Assembly: GCA_030407085.1 (NCBI GenBank)
Contig: CM059587.1
Coordinates: 38,433,501-38,497,500 of the forward strand
Source of the DNA: Trichopria drosophilae
Taxonomy: Eukaryota > Arthropoda > Insecta > Hymenoptera > Diapriidae
Direction of reading: 5' to 3'
Length of the DNA stretch: 64,000 nucleotides
Below the pieces are notes generated by a model. It worked only from the letters and a program-made list of their open reading frames with translations. It did not search any database and was not told where the DNA came from. Positions 23,201 to 35,264 of the stretch are shown here, piece after piece (the stretch's first letter is position 1; each line of letters begins with the position of its first letter). The translations under genes and the position numbers were made by a program.

Positions 23201-23360
23201 GTAGTTAGATAAGATATCGTCTCGTAGCGATAAGAAAACAGAAAAACCCTCGCCTTGTCGTTTTTCTGACAATGATCGCCGCTTTATTGCTCCCGAGAAA
23301 CTTCATTACTCGTCGCCTAGTACTTGATCGATATTTCGCATTTCTCGTACCATTTCTTTC
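23200..23360. other. Small GC-elevated block
   Basis: Unique sequence with several CG and ATCG strings, otherwise featureless. Possibly regulatory. Confidence 0.25.
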
Positions 23361-23694
23361 AACATAAATATACTCAGATAGGTATCATATAGATACCATC
23401 GTAAAATACGCGTGACAGCTTGTAATAATAAAATCAAATATACTTCACAATTAGATGTTTATATTTATAAATTAATATAGTTAACGGATTATGCCTACAT
23501 ATTGCATTGGATGTTAACATACTATTGTTCGAAATTTTGTAAATTAACAACAAAACATGAAAAAAGAAAAAAAGAAAAGATCATATTCATATACCAGTCC
23601 GTTCCAAGAAACTGTCTAATTGAAATTTTATAAAGGATTTTTAACTTTATAGTTATGAATATAATTCTTTTTTTGCTTTTCTCTTTTTTTTTAA

Positions 23695-24460
23695 TATTAA
23701 ATTTGCAATACGTGTGAGATACTTTCTTGATATTAGCGATGCTTTTCTATTCATGAGACACCAAGTCTCGCAACAAGTATCCCATTTGCCGTTTAGTGAT
23801 ACTTTCGCGAGATTATACACGCGAGACTTGACGTAATATTATTGCGAGACATTTTTATGCTCGGGAATTTGTTTCGTTGTTCTAGTATTTCTGGTGTCCT
23901 GTGCAGGATTCAAATCAAAGCGAATGGATTTGAACGGCTTAAGAATTGCGGAAGGGCAGCATCTTCAAACGCCATTTTCTGCGTTGATATCGAAGATGGT
24001 GTTTGGTTTTTATTTATTTATATTTCATTTTGATGCATTGTTCAGTGCCCTTGAAATATGTCCGATGTTTCTTTCGGGTTGTTTGTTCTTTTTTAACCTC
24101 AATTTGTTTTAGGGAGATCTTCTGCTTCTTTAGTACGTCCTACACGTCTCTTGAAATTTTTACAAAAATTAATTTGATATGTTTACTGGGGGATTTCCAA
24201 GTTATGTGAGACAGTCTGGGCTTTCACTGGGTGATACTATTTTATATACTGCCCAATAGTTTCTCCCATACTGTGATCCAAACTATTATAGTATCCGTAT
24301 TTCTAATTTCTTCTTCGACTTTTACATAAAGCCTCTCCAATACTTTGTCCAAAACTGTGAGGTGTCTTTGGGCGAGACACTGGGATTGACTATGCAACAC
24401 TGGTCATTAGTTTCGACCATACTCTCTTCCAAAATATATCAGATAGTCTCTCTCATTCCT
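23695..24460. repeat. Region with GCGAGACTT motifs on both strands
   Basis: GTCTCGC or GCGAGAC occurs at 23765-23775, 23826-23832, 23843-23850 and 24379, with variants GTGAGATACTT and GTGAGACAG. The beginning (GTGAGATACTTTC, 23714) and end (ATAGTCTCTCTCAT, 24432) are loosely inverted. Three overlapping plus-strand frames at 23842-24209 have no domain. I read this as another motif-array element with poorly defined ends. Confidence 0.35.
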
Positions 24461-25424
24461 ATTTTTTCTACGCGGGAATTCATTAACGTTAAGGAAGATT
24501 AATCTTAATCTTTAGTAATTATATGAAATTCTATTTTTTTTCTTTAACAACTAAAAATGATGTTACATTGATAACATAATAGTGTCGGAGTTATCCGTAA
24601 ACTGTTAACAGTGAAGGTCTGTGTTTTGGTAATAATATACATTAATATTTGTATTTATACGATTTATCGTGAAAAGGATAAGTCGCAATGATAATTTTGT
24701 TGTCACATAATAACAGTGATAAGATATAACGCACATAGTTGTAAGTTTTTATAAAATATATGAGAATGTTAAAATTTAACTAATTATTTAAAATTCTCAA
24801 TCGCGATAAATTATATAAATAAAACATTTAAAGTTTCGTGTTTTAAAAACGGTCATCTTAATAAATAATTTAAACATAATAACATAAAAGTTGAGTGATT
24901 TACGAGCTTAAAATACAGCTGTTACATTGTCTGAAGTTAGATTCAGACAAAAAATCTAACCATTGTGAGGAAAACTTTAATGGAAAATGGAAACCCGTTA
25001 AAATTAATAAATAGATGCATTTCGGAGAAAATCCGTAAGTTCTACAATCATAACGTACAAACAAGTCTAAAAAAATAAAACAATCCTAAAAATGTTCTTT
25101 ATACCATATGTAAAAAGTGTCACTGAAAGAATCCAAAAAAGATTTAAAAATGAAAATAAAATCAAAACCAGTCTATAAAAACTTACGATATATTAGACCA
25201 AATAAAGATAAGTTATGATTATTAAAAAAGAGCCATGTTAGTTTATTTAATACCCTCTCTTAACTGTGGCAAGTCTTGTCATCTTTTCTTCTAACCAACT
25301 TAATATGTCGATACTTTTTGAGACAATATGTTTTTAAATCTCCGATAACACTGGGCAAACAGGAAGAACATTAAATGCGACGTTAAACGAACACAAAAAG
25401 AACATCGAAGGTAGCGAAACCAAA
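24461..25424. other. AT-rich desert, nothing recognised
   Basis: No feature was seen in roughly 960 bases. Confidence 0.4.
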
Positions 25425-25426
25425 TA

Positions 25427-25690
25427 CAGTAGAGTCCCGGTATATTTGCGTCTCGCTGTATTTACGTCCCAGCATATTTGACCAGCTCCATGTCGTTATA
25501 TTTGTCTGTCGACGCTCTTTTTTTCCTCCACCTTTCGCGCTGGGGCCTCAGGGATGGCCTGCTGTGACGTCACGAACATAACGCGACTGAGGAGAGTGGG
25601 AGAAGCGGCGCTCCCCTTCTTTTGATAAATATAAGGAGACGGGAAGGGAAGGCGAGGAACCGAGAGGACAAATATACCGGGACTCTACTG
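25427..25690 (+). mobile_element. TA-flanked miniature element, CAGTAGAGTCCCGG ends, copy 1
   Basis: CAGTAGAGTCCCGGTATATT at 25427 is mirrored by AATATACCGGGACTCTACTG ending at 25690, a perfect terminal inverted repeat of about 20 bases. TA precedes the left end (25425-25426); the right flank reads CA, one substitution from TA. The interior is GC-richer, with a purine/pyrimidine-biased centre including TGACGTCACGAA. The element is 264 bases and non-coding. A second copy lies at 30934-31196 in the opposite orientation. This is Tc1/mariner-pogo type by ends and target site. Confidence 0.9.
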
Positions 25691-25692
25691 CA

Positions 25693-26030
25693 TACCGGCT
25701 TAAATACGCGCAGAATAAACTGGACATTTAATTTTATATTAATATCGTTTTGATTATAATAATGTTAAAATTTAGCCACAGAACGTAACAATAAAAAAAT
25801 AAAAAATATTGAAAATACTGTCAATATTAGATTTCAACAATCTAATCTTCCGGAAATTTATAATATTTTAATATAGCAACATTGTTTTTAGTAGACTGCG
25901 TATAGTTAATTGATATTAATGACAATAGATGTCTTCTTAGAACAAAGCTGTTCTACTAAGCTAATGGGGATTTTTCGTTGCATACAAAGTTCATTATCAC
26001 ATGTTTTATGGTGGTTGACTTTATGTGTAC
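25693..26030. other. AT-rich stretch, nothing recognised
   Basis: No feature was seen. Confidence 0.35.
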
Positions 26031-26033
26031 AGA

Positions 26034-26195
26034 AAAAAATAGGTAGTTGGGCTTACTAGATATCTTTCTTACTAGTTGGCGTTACCACTTAAATGGCTGG
26101 CCTTACTATCTAAAGTAAGAATATCTAAAGTAAGAACAACTATGACAGATGTCTGGTCGGTATTTTACATAGTCAGCCCAACTACCTATTTTTTC
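26034..26195. mobile_element. Miniature element with AATAGGTAGTTGGGCT ends
   Basis: AAAAAATAGGTAGTTGGGCT (26034-26053) is a perfect inverted match to AGCCCAACTACCTATTTTTT (26175-26194). The interior repeats TTACTA and its complement (TTACTAGATATC, TTACTAGTTGG, CTTACTATCTAAAGTAAG, TAAAGTAAG). The flanking duplication could not be identified. The GGAAAAAAT-like outer end resembles that of the element at 4.4 kb. Confidence 0.85.
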
Positions 26196-26252
26196 CGCGA
26201 GTTAAAGGATTCGTACCTTTAACATATAAAGATCTTATGCAAAATAAACTTT

Positions 26253-26835
26253 ACCTCCCAAACAGCAAAAAGACACCTTAAAGAACTCTTTAAGAAGTCT
26301 TACCAATTGTAAGATGTCTTAAATACTTATCAAAAATAGCTCTATAAGACCTCTCAAATTCGAGATATCTGAAAAGAGGTCTTATTTGAGAGCTTTGACA
26401 TATAAAATAAATAATATAAATGAAAAGTAATTTCTGAACATATAGATTCTATTTTTGTACCTTAATTATTAATTGATATACTTATTACCTGAGTTCCTTT
26501 TTACCGTTTGTATAGTTATGATATTGGATGGTGATTACATTCAGTGGAATGGAATCGTGCAAAAATAATAGAAAACTGTGATAACACTAGCTAAATATTA
26601 TAAAAGGACTTATTTTGCCAGGGCAGCTGATAACTCAATATCGCGCGATCTCATTAATACAAAATTGGAATCCCTTTACTAAAAGAAAGATGGTCCAAAA
26701 TGAGATAGATTTAAGACCTCCTCGATCTATTACGATTTTAAGAAGTCCTAAGTAAGACATCTTTAAGAGCTCGTTTTATAGATTATCATAATTAAGACCA
26801 CTTCAGGAGCTCTTTTTGGAGATATCTGTGGGCTG
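26253..26835. mobile_element. Motif-array element with CCTCCCAAACAGCAAAAAG end
   Basis: The left end CCTCCCAAACAGCAAAAAG closely resembles that of the element at 44219. The right end near 26835 (CTTTTTGGAGATATCTGTGG) is a weaker inverted counterpart. The interior holds many forms of a palindrome close to TTAAGACRTCTTA (for example AGAAGTCTTACC, AAGATGTCTTAA, AGAGGTCTTATT, TAAGACATCTTTAAG) concentrated toward both ends. It is non-coding and non-autonomous. Confidence 0.6.
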
Positions 26836-27199
26836 AGCTCTGGACGACCTCTTTAACAGGTATGTTTTTTGTACATATTTATCTAATTTGGTTTATATTC
26901 TGAAGAGGGCTACAAAAAATAACTGAAAACGATAAATGTAGTATTTTCAAATGTTTATATTGTGTATAACTTATTTGTTATGGTGACCGTTTTTAAAACA
27001 CGAATTGTTAAATATTATTTATACAATGTTCAAGTTCTGTCGAAAATACGAGAGTATTGTTTGCAATCGTATTCGTATAATTTACTTTATTATAATCTCG
27101 TAAAATATACTTATAATGGTTATGTATGTCCGTACTACCTCAATAATGTTATCCATAGCATTCAATTAAGTCCAGTAATTCAATCGGAACTCGATTTTT
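26836..27199. other. AT-rich stretch, nothing recognised
   Basis: The frame 26962-27216 (+) is tyrosine/asparagine-rich and AT-driven, and is not called. Confidence 0.35.
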
Positions 27200-27530
27200 T
27201 ATTTATGCGTCGTTGAAATGTCGGGCGTGTATGGCGAAAGGAAGGACGAAAACGGCCGAATGATAAGGGCTGATCGAAACCCATAGGAAATAATGGAATT
27301 TCTTTTCCCACTCGTCAGTACTTTTGGCACATTTACAGCCGTATATATGCAGGCACCACATACACGCTACCAAGGAGCCATTAGTCGCCGGCGCCTTTCC
27401 TGTGGGACCATAATCTTTCAAGAAAATATAAACGGGAACATCTGACCGGTTTAGGGAGATCCCGAGAGCTGAGTTGCGCTTTTTAGACATATTATAGGTC
27501 GGCTCGGGCATTTTGATCCTTCCTAAGGTC
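27200..27530. other. GC-elevated unique block
   Basis: Sharp-edged rise in GC. A 102-codon minus-strand frame (27203-27511) spans it, but the residues show no domain, signal peptide or membrane segment, and the flanks give no strong splice sites. It could be an exon of an unknown gene or, more likely, a regulatory element. Confidence 0.3.
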
Positions 27531-28585
27531 TTTTCTGTAAAAGTAATTTAAAAGGGGTCTTTATTAGTTACAAATAGTATCAGTACAAAACAGCATATTA
27601 TTTTTAAATAAACATTTTTCGAAATAAACTTTAGCCTATACGGAATTCTCTGTAACCTTTAGTATTTCGCTTAAGAAAAAAACACTTTTGATTTTCTGTA
27701 TTTGTAAACTATAAAAAGCAGATAAAAACACTAATACATATTACAAACGTAGCCGTTTCATTCTCCAATGATTAACATGGTAAGGCAATTTTAACAAAAT
27801 TAAATTTTTTATTGAAATGAAAAATAAAAATTATTCTTTCTACTTAATACATTTTTTAGGAAAGTTTATATAAACAATTTTATTTGATTTTTTAAACTTA
27901 TTTTTTAGAAAAATACTTCCTTAAAGTCAAAATGTTGTCATTTTGACACTGGAAACAGAATGTGTGAAAAATCCATTTTTTTCATTACAACGTCAAATCC
28001 TTAAAGAATTAAGAAATATGAGCACAATCCCTTATAAATGTTTATTGACAGCAGCTGTGTTGATGGTCTGTTAAAGAGTGCAAAAAAGATTTGGCGAGTT
28101 CTGAGAAACTATTTTTTTTTAGAATTTTTCACATCTTCTATAAGTTTTGTTCGTGTATTTTTTGAATATCTTATCCTGCGGTGCAACTGCAGATATGCTG
28201 TGCCTAAACGTAAAACAGAAATAACTCCACTCATTGTAATGAGTTTGCAAGCTGGATTTTGTACACTCTACATTGGTTGAATTGATTTGAATTTTTATAA
28301 TGTTTTTAATGAAAATTGTTCACTTTTCTTATTTTCTATGTTGAATGAAAAATAATTATTAAAACGCTATTTTATTATTTTTAAGTGGATTTTCATCATC
28401 GAAACATTTTCAAACATTCGAAAAATGAATGTTTTTTTGGGTGTATTTAAAATGATGAAATAAAAATGATTATTTTTTATGAATAGGATGAATTATTAGC
28501 TTCCATTTGTATCGACCTAGAGTTGAAAACGTTCACATATGCGCAATATTTGAATTTTGGAGTAGTTCAAGTTCGAAATAGTATA
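27531..28585. other. AT-rich stretch, nothing recognised
   Basis: The frame 28038-28280 (+) starts plausibly but has no recognisable domain or partner exon. Confidence 0.35.
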
Positions 28586-28790
28586 TTATGTAACGAGGGC
28601 GCAATTACTGATCTTCGGAGAGTGCAAAGTTTGTCGCACGAGCGAAGCGAGGGTTATAATCACACTCGTCGGAGATCGGTATTTCGCTTATGTTGCATAC
28701 GATATTTTTTGATATGACGGACATGCGGCTCGACAAAATGCCCGAAGATTTCGCTGCAGGACGCAAAATCGAGTTCTACTCCCCCAGTGT
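28586..28790 (-). repeat. Dispersed GC-rich repeat, copy 2
   Basis: Read on the minus strand this is the longer copy of the repeat at 7098-7200. It has AACTCGATTTTGCG and GCGAAATCTTCGGGC at one end and CTCCGAAGATCAGTAATTGC at the other. The two ends are roughly inverted (GCGAAATCTTCGG against CCGAAGATCAGTAATTGCGC), which suggests a foldback element. The middle contains GAGCGAAGCGAGG, absent from copy 1. Confidence 0.6.
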
Positions 28791-30350
28791 TAAAAACACA
28801 AGAAATAAATGTTTTTATTATAGCGATGAGAAATAGTTGTTCAGTAATAATCTGATAAAAATTTGCCATTGTTTGGGAAGAATGCTAAGTCCTTGATTAG
28901 CCATTTTTCAGTATATTTGTGTTCTGAAACCCTCGTATTAATTTTAATTGAGAATCAATATCTATATGAATTCGAATATGATGAAATTGCACATACTTTC
29001 AGTCAATAACAATTAAGTATTCGTTATTTTGTATCTTCCATCTATAATCGATGAAAATTTCCATATTTATGGACATCTCTCGACCCTCATTCTTTTCTGG
29101 CATAAAATACTGTCATAACAAAGAAATCAAATTTTTATTAGATCAAAACAATTAAACGTGCTTTGAAATTAATGACCGACATCAACGTATAACTTTAAGT
29201 TTAATTAATGTCCCACAGTTGAAATGGTCGCGTTAAGAAAATCCTAACTTCAGCGATATATTAAATTGGATTTTAGCTCTCTTCTTAATATTCGTAAAAT
29301 GGAATCAAGTGAAAACTCACTTTTGTTCATAAATTATTTCAGGGTAATAGAAAATTTGATTTATTCTTTCGATATCGCACTTCGTTCATAAATAATGAAG
29401 TAAAGGTTAAATATTTAGACATTATTAGTTATAACTATAATATAATGAAAAACAAATCTTTTACAAAAATTAACGGGGGGGGGGGGGGGTACCAAACACA
29501 TGCAAGGATGTAGAGGGAAACTAAACGATTCAACAGATGTACTGAAAACATACTACAAAATTTGATAGTATAAATGAAAAAAATGTGTATTTGTATATAT
29601 ATGATAATTGCAATCACAAACCACTGTGCAAACGGCCAGAAAAAAGGTTAATAGAACAGTAAAAGAAGGTAGAACAGGCCTTAACATATAGTAATTGTTT
29701 AATCAGTTATATTATATCTATTTTACCATTCGCGAATATTTAAAGTGACTATTTAACTGTACAATGACGGTATATTTGAGATTATGTTTACCCACGTTCA
29801 AAATATTTGACGATCGGGAATTAGTAAACGGAATAATATTGTCTTGTTTAATAAGGAAATAGTTATTGTAACTACTAACAACTATTTAATGTAATCGCAT
29901 ATTTTATTTTTATAATAGTTATAGAGACCTAAATGCTTAGGCTACCTGCATCAAAAATTAAAAAATCTAGAGAAAGTATATGCATTATTTTTAGATCCCA
30001 CTGAATTATACACAAATATTTAACAAAATTTGTTGTAGTGATAAGTTATAAAAATAAATGATTGAAATATGAAAATATTGTTATGCTGAGAAACGCTTGT
30101 GATCGCTGAAACGATACAGATCACTCTTAAAAGCAGACATACATTTTAATCATAATGTCCGTTTCTAATTCAGAAGTGTCTTACAAAAGTGTTGTGTTAC
30201 TTTTCCGTGACTTATCGACTAATTTTAATAATTTATTTTGATAACTTATTAGTATCAAACAATTTTGAAGTATTTTTATCGAATTTAAAGAAATGTAAGA
30301 TGGAACATATATATTTTCTGGATTTTTCATTTTAGCTGCAAGTAAGCTAT
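28791..30350. other. AT-rich desert, no gene
   Basis: Nothing was recognised except the poly-G tract at 29475. Confidence 0.4.
29475..29489 (+). repeat. Poly-G tract of 15
   Basis: Fifteen consecutive G in otherwise AT-rich DNA. The length is likely to be polymorphic or affected by sequencing slippage. Confidence 0.9.
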
Positions 30351-30820
30351 TGTTACTTTTATGACAGCCTCATCCTCGCACGATAGTTAAATAACTGCAG
30401 CAAGTCAAGTTTTTTCGAAAGTTTTATGAGAATCTTGAGAATCATGTCGTAAACGAGTGGTTCGTTATAAAGTATTTCCTCTACACGATAATTCCGTTGG
30501 TTATCTCGAAGCCTCGCGACTAATTCGTACAATGCACCGGCTGTTACCTTAAAAACTTTTCTTTTCGACTCCGTCACAAGCCTTCAGGCCTCTTCTGAAA
30601 CGCCTCATAAAAGCTCGACAGAAGTCGAGTGCCGTGGCTCGATCGTTGTACTTGTAAGCTCCGAGAAAGTTTTCAGTTTTAGCTAGCAAGAAAAAATTGG
30701 AGTACCGATCCCGATGGTTTAAGTTCCAAGTAAATCGATGTAGGATATAAAAGACCAAAAATAAGTCAAATAAAACAAGGAAAGATGAAAAGTTTTTGTA
30801 AATTTCGTATTCAATTACCA
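30350..30820 (-). other. GC-elevated block with two overlapping minus-strand frames
   Basis: Frame 30549-30821 ends in RRFRRGLKACDGVEKKSF, and frame 30359-30577 begins MTESKRKVFKVTAGALYELV. They overlap by about 29 bases in different phases, so they cannot be one uninterrupted exon. An AAG-GTAACA donor-like junction on the minus strand falls inside the second. Both look more protein-like than the AT-rich chance frames, but I recognise no domain. A broken exon or a conserved non-coding element are the alternatives. Confidence 0.25.
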
Positions 30821-30933
30821 CGAATCCATATTCTCTAAGTAAATTTTATTAGATACCTACAGAAAATCAATGAAAAATGTACAGGTAAGTTTATAGAATT
30901 TGTTTCTAAAAAGATGAAAGTCATTAGAATGTA

Positions 30934-31196
30934 CGAAGAAAGTCTCAGTATATTCACCCACTCGGTTCCTCGTCTTCCCCTCCCGTGTCGTTATATTTAC
31001 CAAAAGAAGGGGAGCACTGCTTCTCCCACTCCCCTCAGTCGCGTTATATTCGTGACGTCACAGAACCCCTTCCTGAGGCCCCAGCCCGCCAGGTGGAGGA
31101 AAAAGGGAGCAGCAACTGGGAAATATAACGAGACGGAACCCGGCAATTATGCTGGGACGTAAATATAGCGCGAAGCAATTATGTCAGGACTCTACT
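30934..31196 (-). mobile_element. TA-flanked miniature element of the CAGTAGAGTCCCGG family, copy 2
   Basis: This is the reverse complement of the 25427-25690 element over nearly its whole length. Shared segments include CTCGGTTCCTCG, AGAAGGGGAGC, CTCAGTCGCGTTATATTCGT, GTGACGTCA and GGCCCCAG. The outer ends are more diverged (AGTCTCAGTATATT; GGACTCTACT), and TA precedes the left end at 30932. The plus-strand frame over it is spurious. Confidence 0.85.
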
Positions 31197-33110
31197 CAGT
31201 TTAGAATGTTAGGGTTCGATTACTATTTTATACTTAAGTTAATAATTAGTAATTAAACTTGTTAGATAGGTAGGTAAACTGGTGTAATTTTGGAAAACTC
31301 AGTCAAATTAGCTTCTAAATTACATTCAGGTAACTATATTTTCAGTTATTAACTACTTAGGGAAGTTATTGAACCCGATAAAAATTGTATTGCAGACCCT
31401 CCCGTTGAGCTATTCACAATATTTAAAAAGTAGGCACATTTACTAAGATTATATTATTTTAGTATACAAGCTTTAAAATTCCAAAAATTAATATACTTCT
31501 AATGTCAACATCATTTTCTTATACGATTTAAAATTTGTTCGCTATGACAACAAATCTTATTATCAGATTTTATTTTAATATGACAAATATACTATTTAAT
31601 TTTGGTACATAGTATTAATTATAAAAGATGGCCTCTAGTGCCCTAAAAAACCGGTATACTGAATGTTGATTTTTTGCATAAAGTGGTATTTCAAATGAAG
31701 ATTAGATATAAAAATTAATTTATTTTTTTACCATTCTTAGAAAAGGATATTAGCCTTACATAATTTTTTATAGACATGTCAGAACTTATGCCTACCTATT
31801 ATATTATTTAGACCAATAAGTTTTTTCTGAATATATGTATATATTTAAATATGAAGAAAATAATCGCGCCCAATTTCTACTAATATTTATAAATTCCCTG
31901 ATATGTCATATGAAGCACATTGTTTTGGTTAGTTGCGTTCCCTGGCAATATTTTATATCGTATTTTCTGTAAACAAGCATTAAGCCATCCAATGGTATTT
32001 ATTTATAAAAACAATTCTCGGCAGTACAGTATGGAGATTTAACACGGAAACATGAAAAAACATAACAGTCGATAAAAACAGATCAATACATACATATTTG
32101 TAAACACGTAGATATATACGAGTTGTATATGTACTGTACATCGGTAGCAGATATGTAACGACAAGCGTTGAATTCTGTGAAGTGACACTCAATACTCAAA
32201 AAAAAAAAAGGAAAAGAATATCCGATCTCTCAATTGTTACATCCCATACCTAAAGAAAGTAGTATCAGCAATTTGCTTACTATCAGTAATTTGCTTGTTC
32301 AATGACATCTAATACAAAAAAAGGAAGCCAGAACGTATAATGTAATTGACAAAGCCGTATTACTTACTGTCTTTTAATTTCATAATAATAATATTAAAGG
32401 TATCCAATCATATTCGTTGGAGAATGATTACCCACCGACGTCTATTAACAAAAATATAAAAAATAGGTCAGGAATAATTAGTACTTCTTCTAAACAAAAT
32501 AATATTGACATTAGGCATAATAATAGTAACACAAACAATTCGATAATTCAAATTTCATGTACACTTCAGGTTTCTTTGAAAATTTAGTTTCTCAATTAAA
32601 AAACATATTATAAAGTAGTATGTAAAATGAAAAATAAACTTAACAATATTATAAACGAGGGTAAAGATAAGTCAAAATTTCTTGATAATATTAATGTTAC
32701 AACAGAAGTGTATATAGCATTATATCTAGAATAAACCAAAACTTCATTAAAAATGAAAATTCAGGAACACACAAATAATTATATGAATTAAATAAAGTAA
32801 AAATCATCAAAAAGTAAAGTAAAAATAATTATCCGTCTGTCAGAAGTAGCATAAAACCAGTTAAAGCACCGCCATTTGGGATATTAAAATTACAAACTTG
32901 AATTACAATCAAAAGTAACCCATACGCACATAGTTGTTGTTTTCAGTTTTTTTCAGAAAAAAAAACATTCATAAATATATTACAAATTTTCGCAGTTAAT
33001 ACCGACATTTTCATTCTGCTAAAAAATTGTTCACGGTTTCATAAAGATTGTCTGAAAATGTAAGATTCCTTAGGAACTAAATTAAACATTTTCGGTGCTT
33101 TTTGTGTTTA
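31197..33110. other. AT-rich desert, no gene
   Basis: About 1.9 kb with no supported feature. Confidence 0.4.
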
Positions 33111-33420
33111 GGCTACCTTATATATAACGCAGTTGTCAGTGACTGATTTACGTGGTCGCTTTTTTGAGGCCGACGAACTAAACCGCTTAGTGGCGCGTCG
33201 AGCATGGTATGCCTCCCACCACTGTCAAGATTTTCGCGCTTTAAACCAATCAATACGGATTGAGGAAATTGATCCGTAGGGAAGGGGAAGAAGAAATAAC
33301 TTGAGACCGCAACTTGGGGATTTCGTAATTTGGAATTTGCCTGAAAATAGGTGACGCAAGTTTCCACAGCTTATTCTAAGCAGTACCAGTCTCCTGGTGC
33401 TAGCACAAAACAAATCACAG
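33110..33420. other. GC-elevated unique block
   Basis: Two minus-strand frames overlap in different phases (33113-33367, 33225-33413), as in non-coding DNA. A CCAAT string with TCAATACGG stands at about 33246. No terminal repeats were seen. Possibly regulatory. Confidence 0.3.
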
Positions 33421-33711
33421 ATTTAATTCGTAAAGCGGTAAAACATTTTATGAATTCAGCTTTAACAGATCCACGAGATAGTCATAGTTTGTTCGTTAAT
33501 TAGTTATATCATATAAGTATTAATATTAGACGGTTAAAAAAAAACAGATTTCAGATTCCAGTAACTAAACTCTTTTTGTGTACCACTATTTAAGAAAGGT
33601 CGGTAAGAAGAAACAAAATTAATTGTACGCAATTCTATTCACATAAATATTGTAAACAAATTCTTTAGATTTTGTATTGGAAAAAGTATACAATCCCTTT
33701 TTTTCAAGATA

Positions 33712-34266
33712 GCCTCTGGTAGAGATGGTCACGAGAATCTGCCCTGAATTATTCAGAAGATATTGATGATCTGGCTAGAAACTAGCTATGTAATATAGGT
33801 AGAAATCCTACTAAAAATGACATGAATTCTGGCGTAAATCTACCGAGACTATCGGCCTCGGCTCGTTTCGAAAATCTCGAATACCTCACGATCGAACTCC
33901 CAATATGGCGGCTGGCTCTCAGCTGATTCGCGCGCACAAGCTGTCGCGATTGTTTAAAAAGCTGCTATAAAGATCAAATCTTAATTTCGCAAGAAAAATC
34001 GTTTACATGTACAGGACATGTACACCTGCTCATTTTGTCGAATCGATTGATACTTACCTATTATACCTATTATACAAATTTGATATGATATTTTCAGTTT
34101 GCAGTTAATGCTTTAGGTCACTTAAAATATATGTTACTGGTCTAGCGGGATTTCATCTAGAATTCGTGCATATTTCTACCGAGATTCTACCGAGATTCTA
34201 CCGAACAGATATTCCTAGCTGCTAGGGATAATGGCTAGTTCAACCATCCAAATTTCTACCAGGGGC
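33712..34266. mobile_element. Motif-array element with CCYCTGGTAGARAT ends and TTCTACCGAGA array
   Basis: The left end GCCTCTGGTAGAGATGG pairs with the right end CCATCCAAATTTCTACCAGG...GC in inverted orientation. Near the right end an 11-base unit, TTCTACCGAGA, is repeated three times (34174-34204). Further copies and inverted copies of CTACCGAGA or GGTAGAAAT are at 33801 and 33839. A palindromic CTAGCTGCTAG lies at 34215-34225. The GC-richer core (33850-33950) is unlike the rest. The flanking duplication is not clear. Confidence 0.6.
34174..34204 (+). repeat. Three tandem copies of TTCTACCGAGA
   Basis: A short tandem repeat near the right end of the surrounding element, with the unit matching the element's own terminal sequence. 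Confidence 0.85.
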
Positions 34267-34369
34267 ATTAAATGTATTTTAACCATGTATAAATTAAACA
34301 TATTAAGTTTTTACTAACAAAATTTCGAAATTTAACGTTTCAGTGGTATAATTCCGATTATTCAGCGAC

Positions 34370-34760
34370 TTTGAGTTATTTTCCTGTATATCGCTGAAGT
34401 CCTAGCTGGAGATAGATTTCCGAGAGGTCGCTCGTGTAATTTTGGATTTTATGGGCGTTGTCACGCGCAATGAAAATGTAAAGTGCGGAGCGAGCCGGTG
34501 CGTGATAACCGCGATGGCCACTGTAGCGTCCGGCGCACATGTACCGTACTCATCAACGGCCAAGTTCTCGCGACGGCACGTATGGAATATCGCGTCATTA
34601 AACTGCATTTGCATATCGGTGATCCGATGGATAGGGGTTAGCACGCCTCAACAATGCCAATTAAAATCGACAGCGCGAACCGACAAAACTATTGTGATAC
34701 GTTTATCATGGTAGGGCACCTTTGATTTCGGTGTCTTGATCGCGTTCCGTAATTGTTACT
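34370..34760. other. GC-elevated unique block
   Basis: High-GC, CG-containing unique sequence with mirrored frames on both strands (34402-34644 minus, 34442-34714 plus), which is typical of non-coding GC-rich DNA. No domain was recognised. Confidence 0.35.
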
Positions 34761-35264
34761 CGAAACGTGACTTGATTAGACAAAATCTTGCAAAAAAAGT
34801 TACTTCGTTTGGAATAACTAATAACTTGCTAGTTTCAACTATTCGTTTCATTTTTTTCTTTTTGTTTTTAATACTAGATATTTTGACCATAGAAATAGTT
34901 GATTCCTAATTGTCCAAAAGTAATTTTATTAACTACCTTCACAAATAAAGCATATTTTTCAAAATACACGTAGTAATTCAACGAGACACGAAATAAAATA
35001 TAGCACATTTCGATGCTGGGATCCAAAATATCCCATTACGTAACTTTTTCGAAGAAATGGGGATTGCAACCTCGAAAATAGTATTTTTTGCAATTTTTTT
35101 AAATTATAGAGCTAAAATCGCGCTACAAAACTTGTTAATATTACAAATTAAAAGCAGAACCATCTCCTTTTACACAAGTCCATAGCCAAATTGATAGCAG
35201 ATACCCGTAAAGCATATTCCAGCGACCATTCAAATACTTCCTACCGTTACAATTTTTGGATGAA
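34761..35264. other. AT-rich stretch, nothing recognised
   Basis: No feature was seen. Confidence 0.35.

Noticed and set aside
29475..29489. Poly-G tract as a possible assembly join
   Set aside because: The flanks on both sides are ordinary AT-rich unique sequence with no ambiguity or duplication. A natural homopolymer is sufficient.
30914..31162. 82-codon plus-strand frame
   Set aside because: It is contained in a non-coding miniature element whose other copy (25427-25690) does not preserve it.
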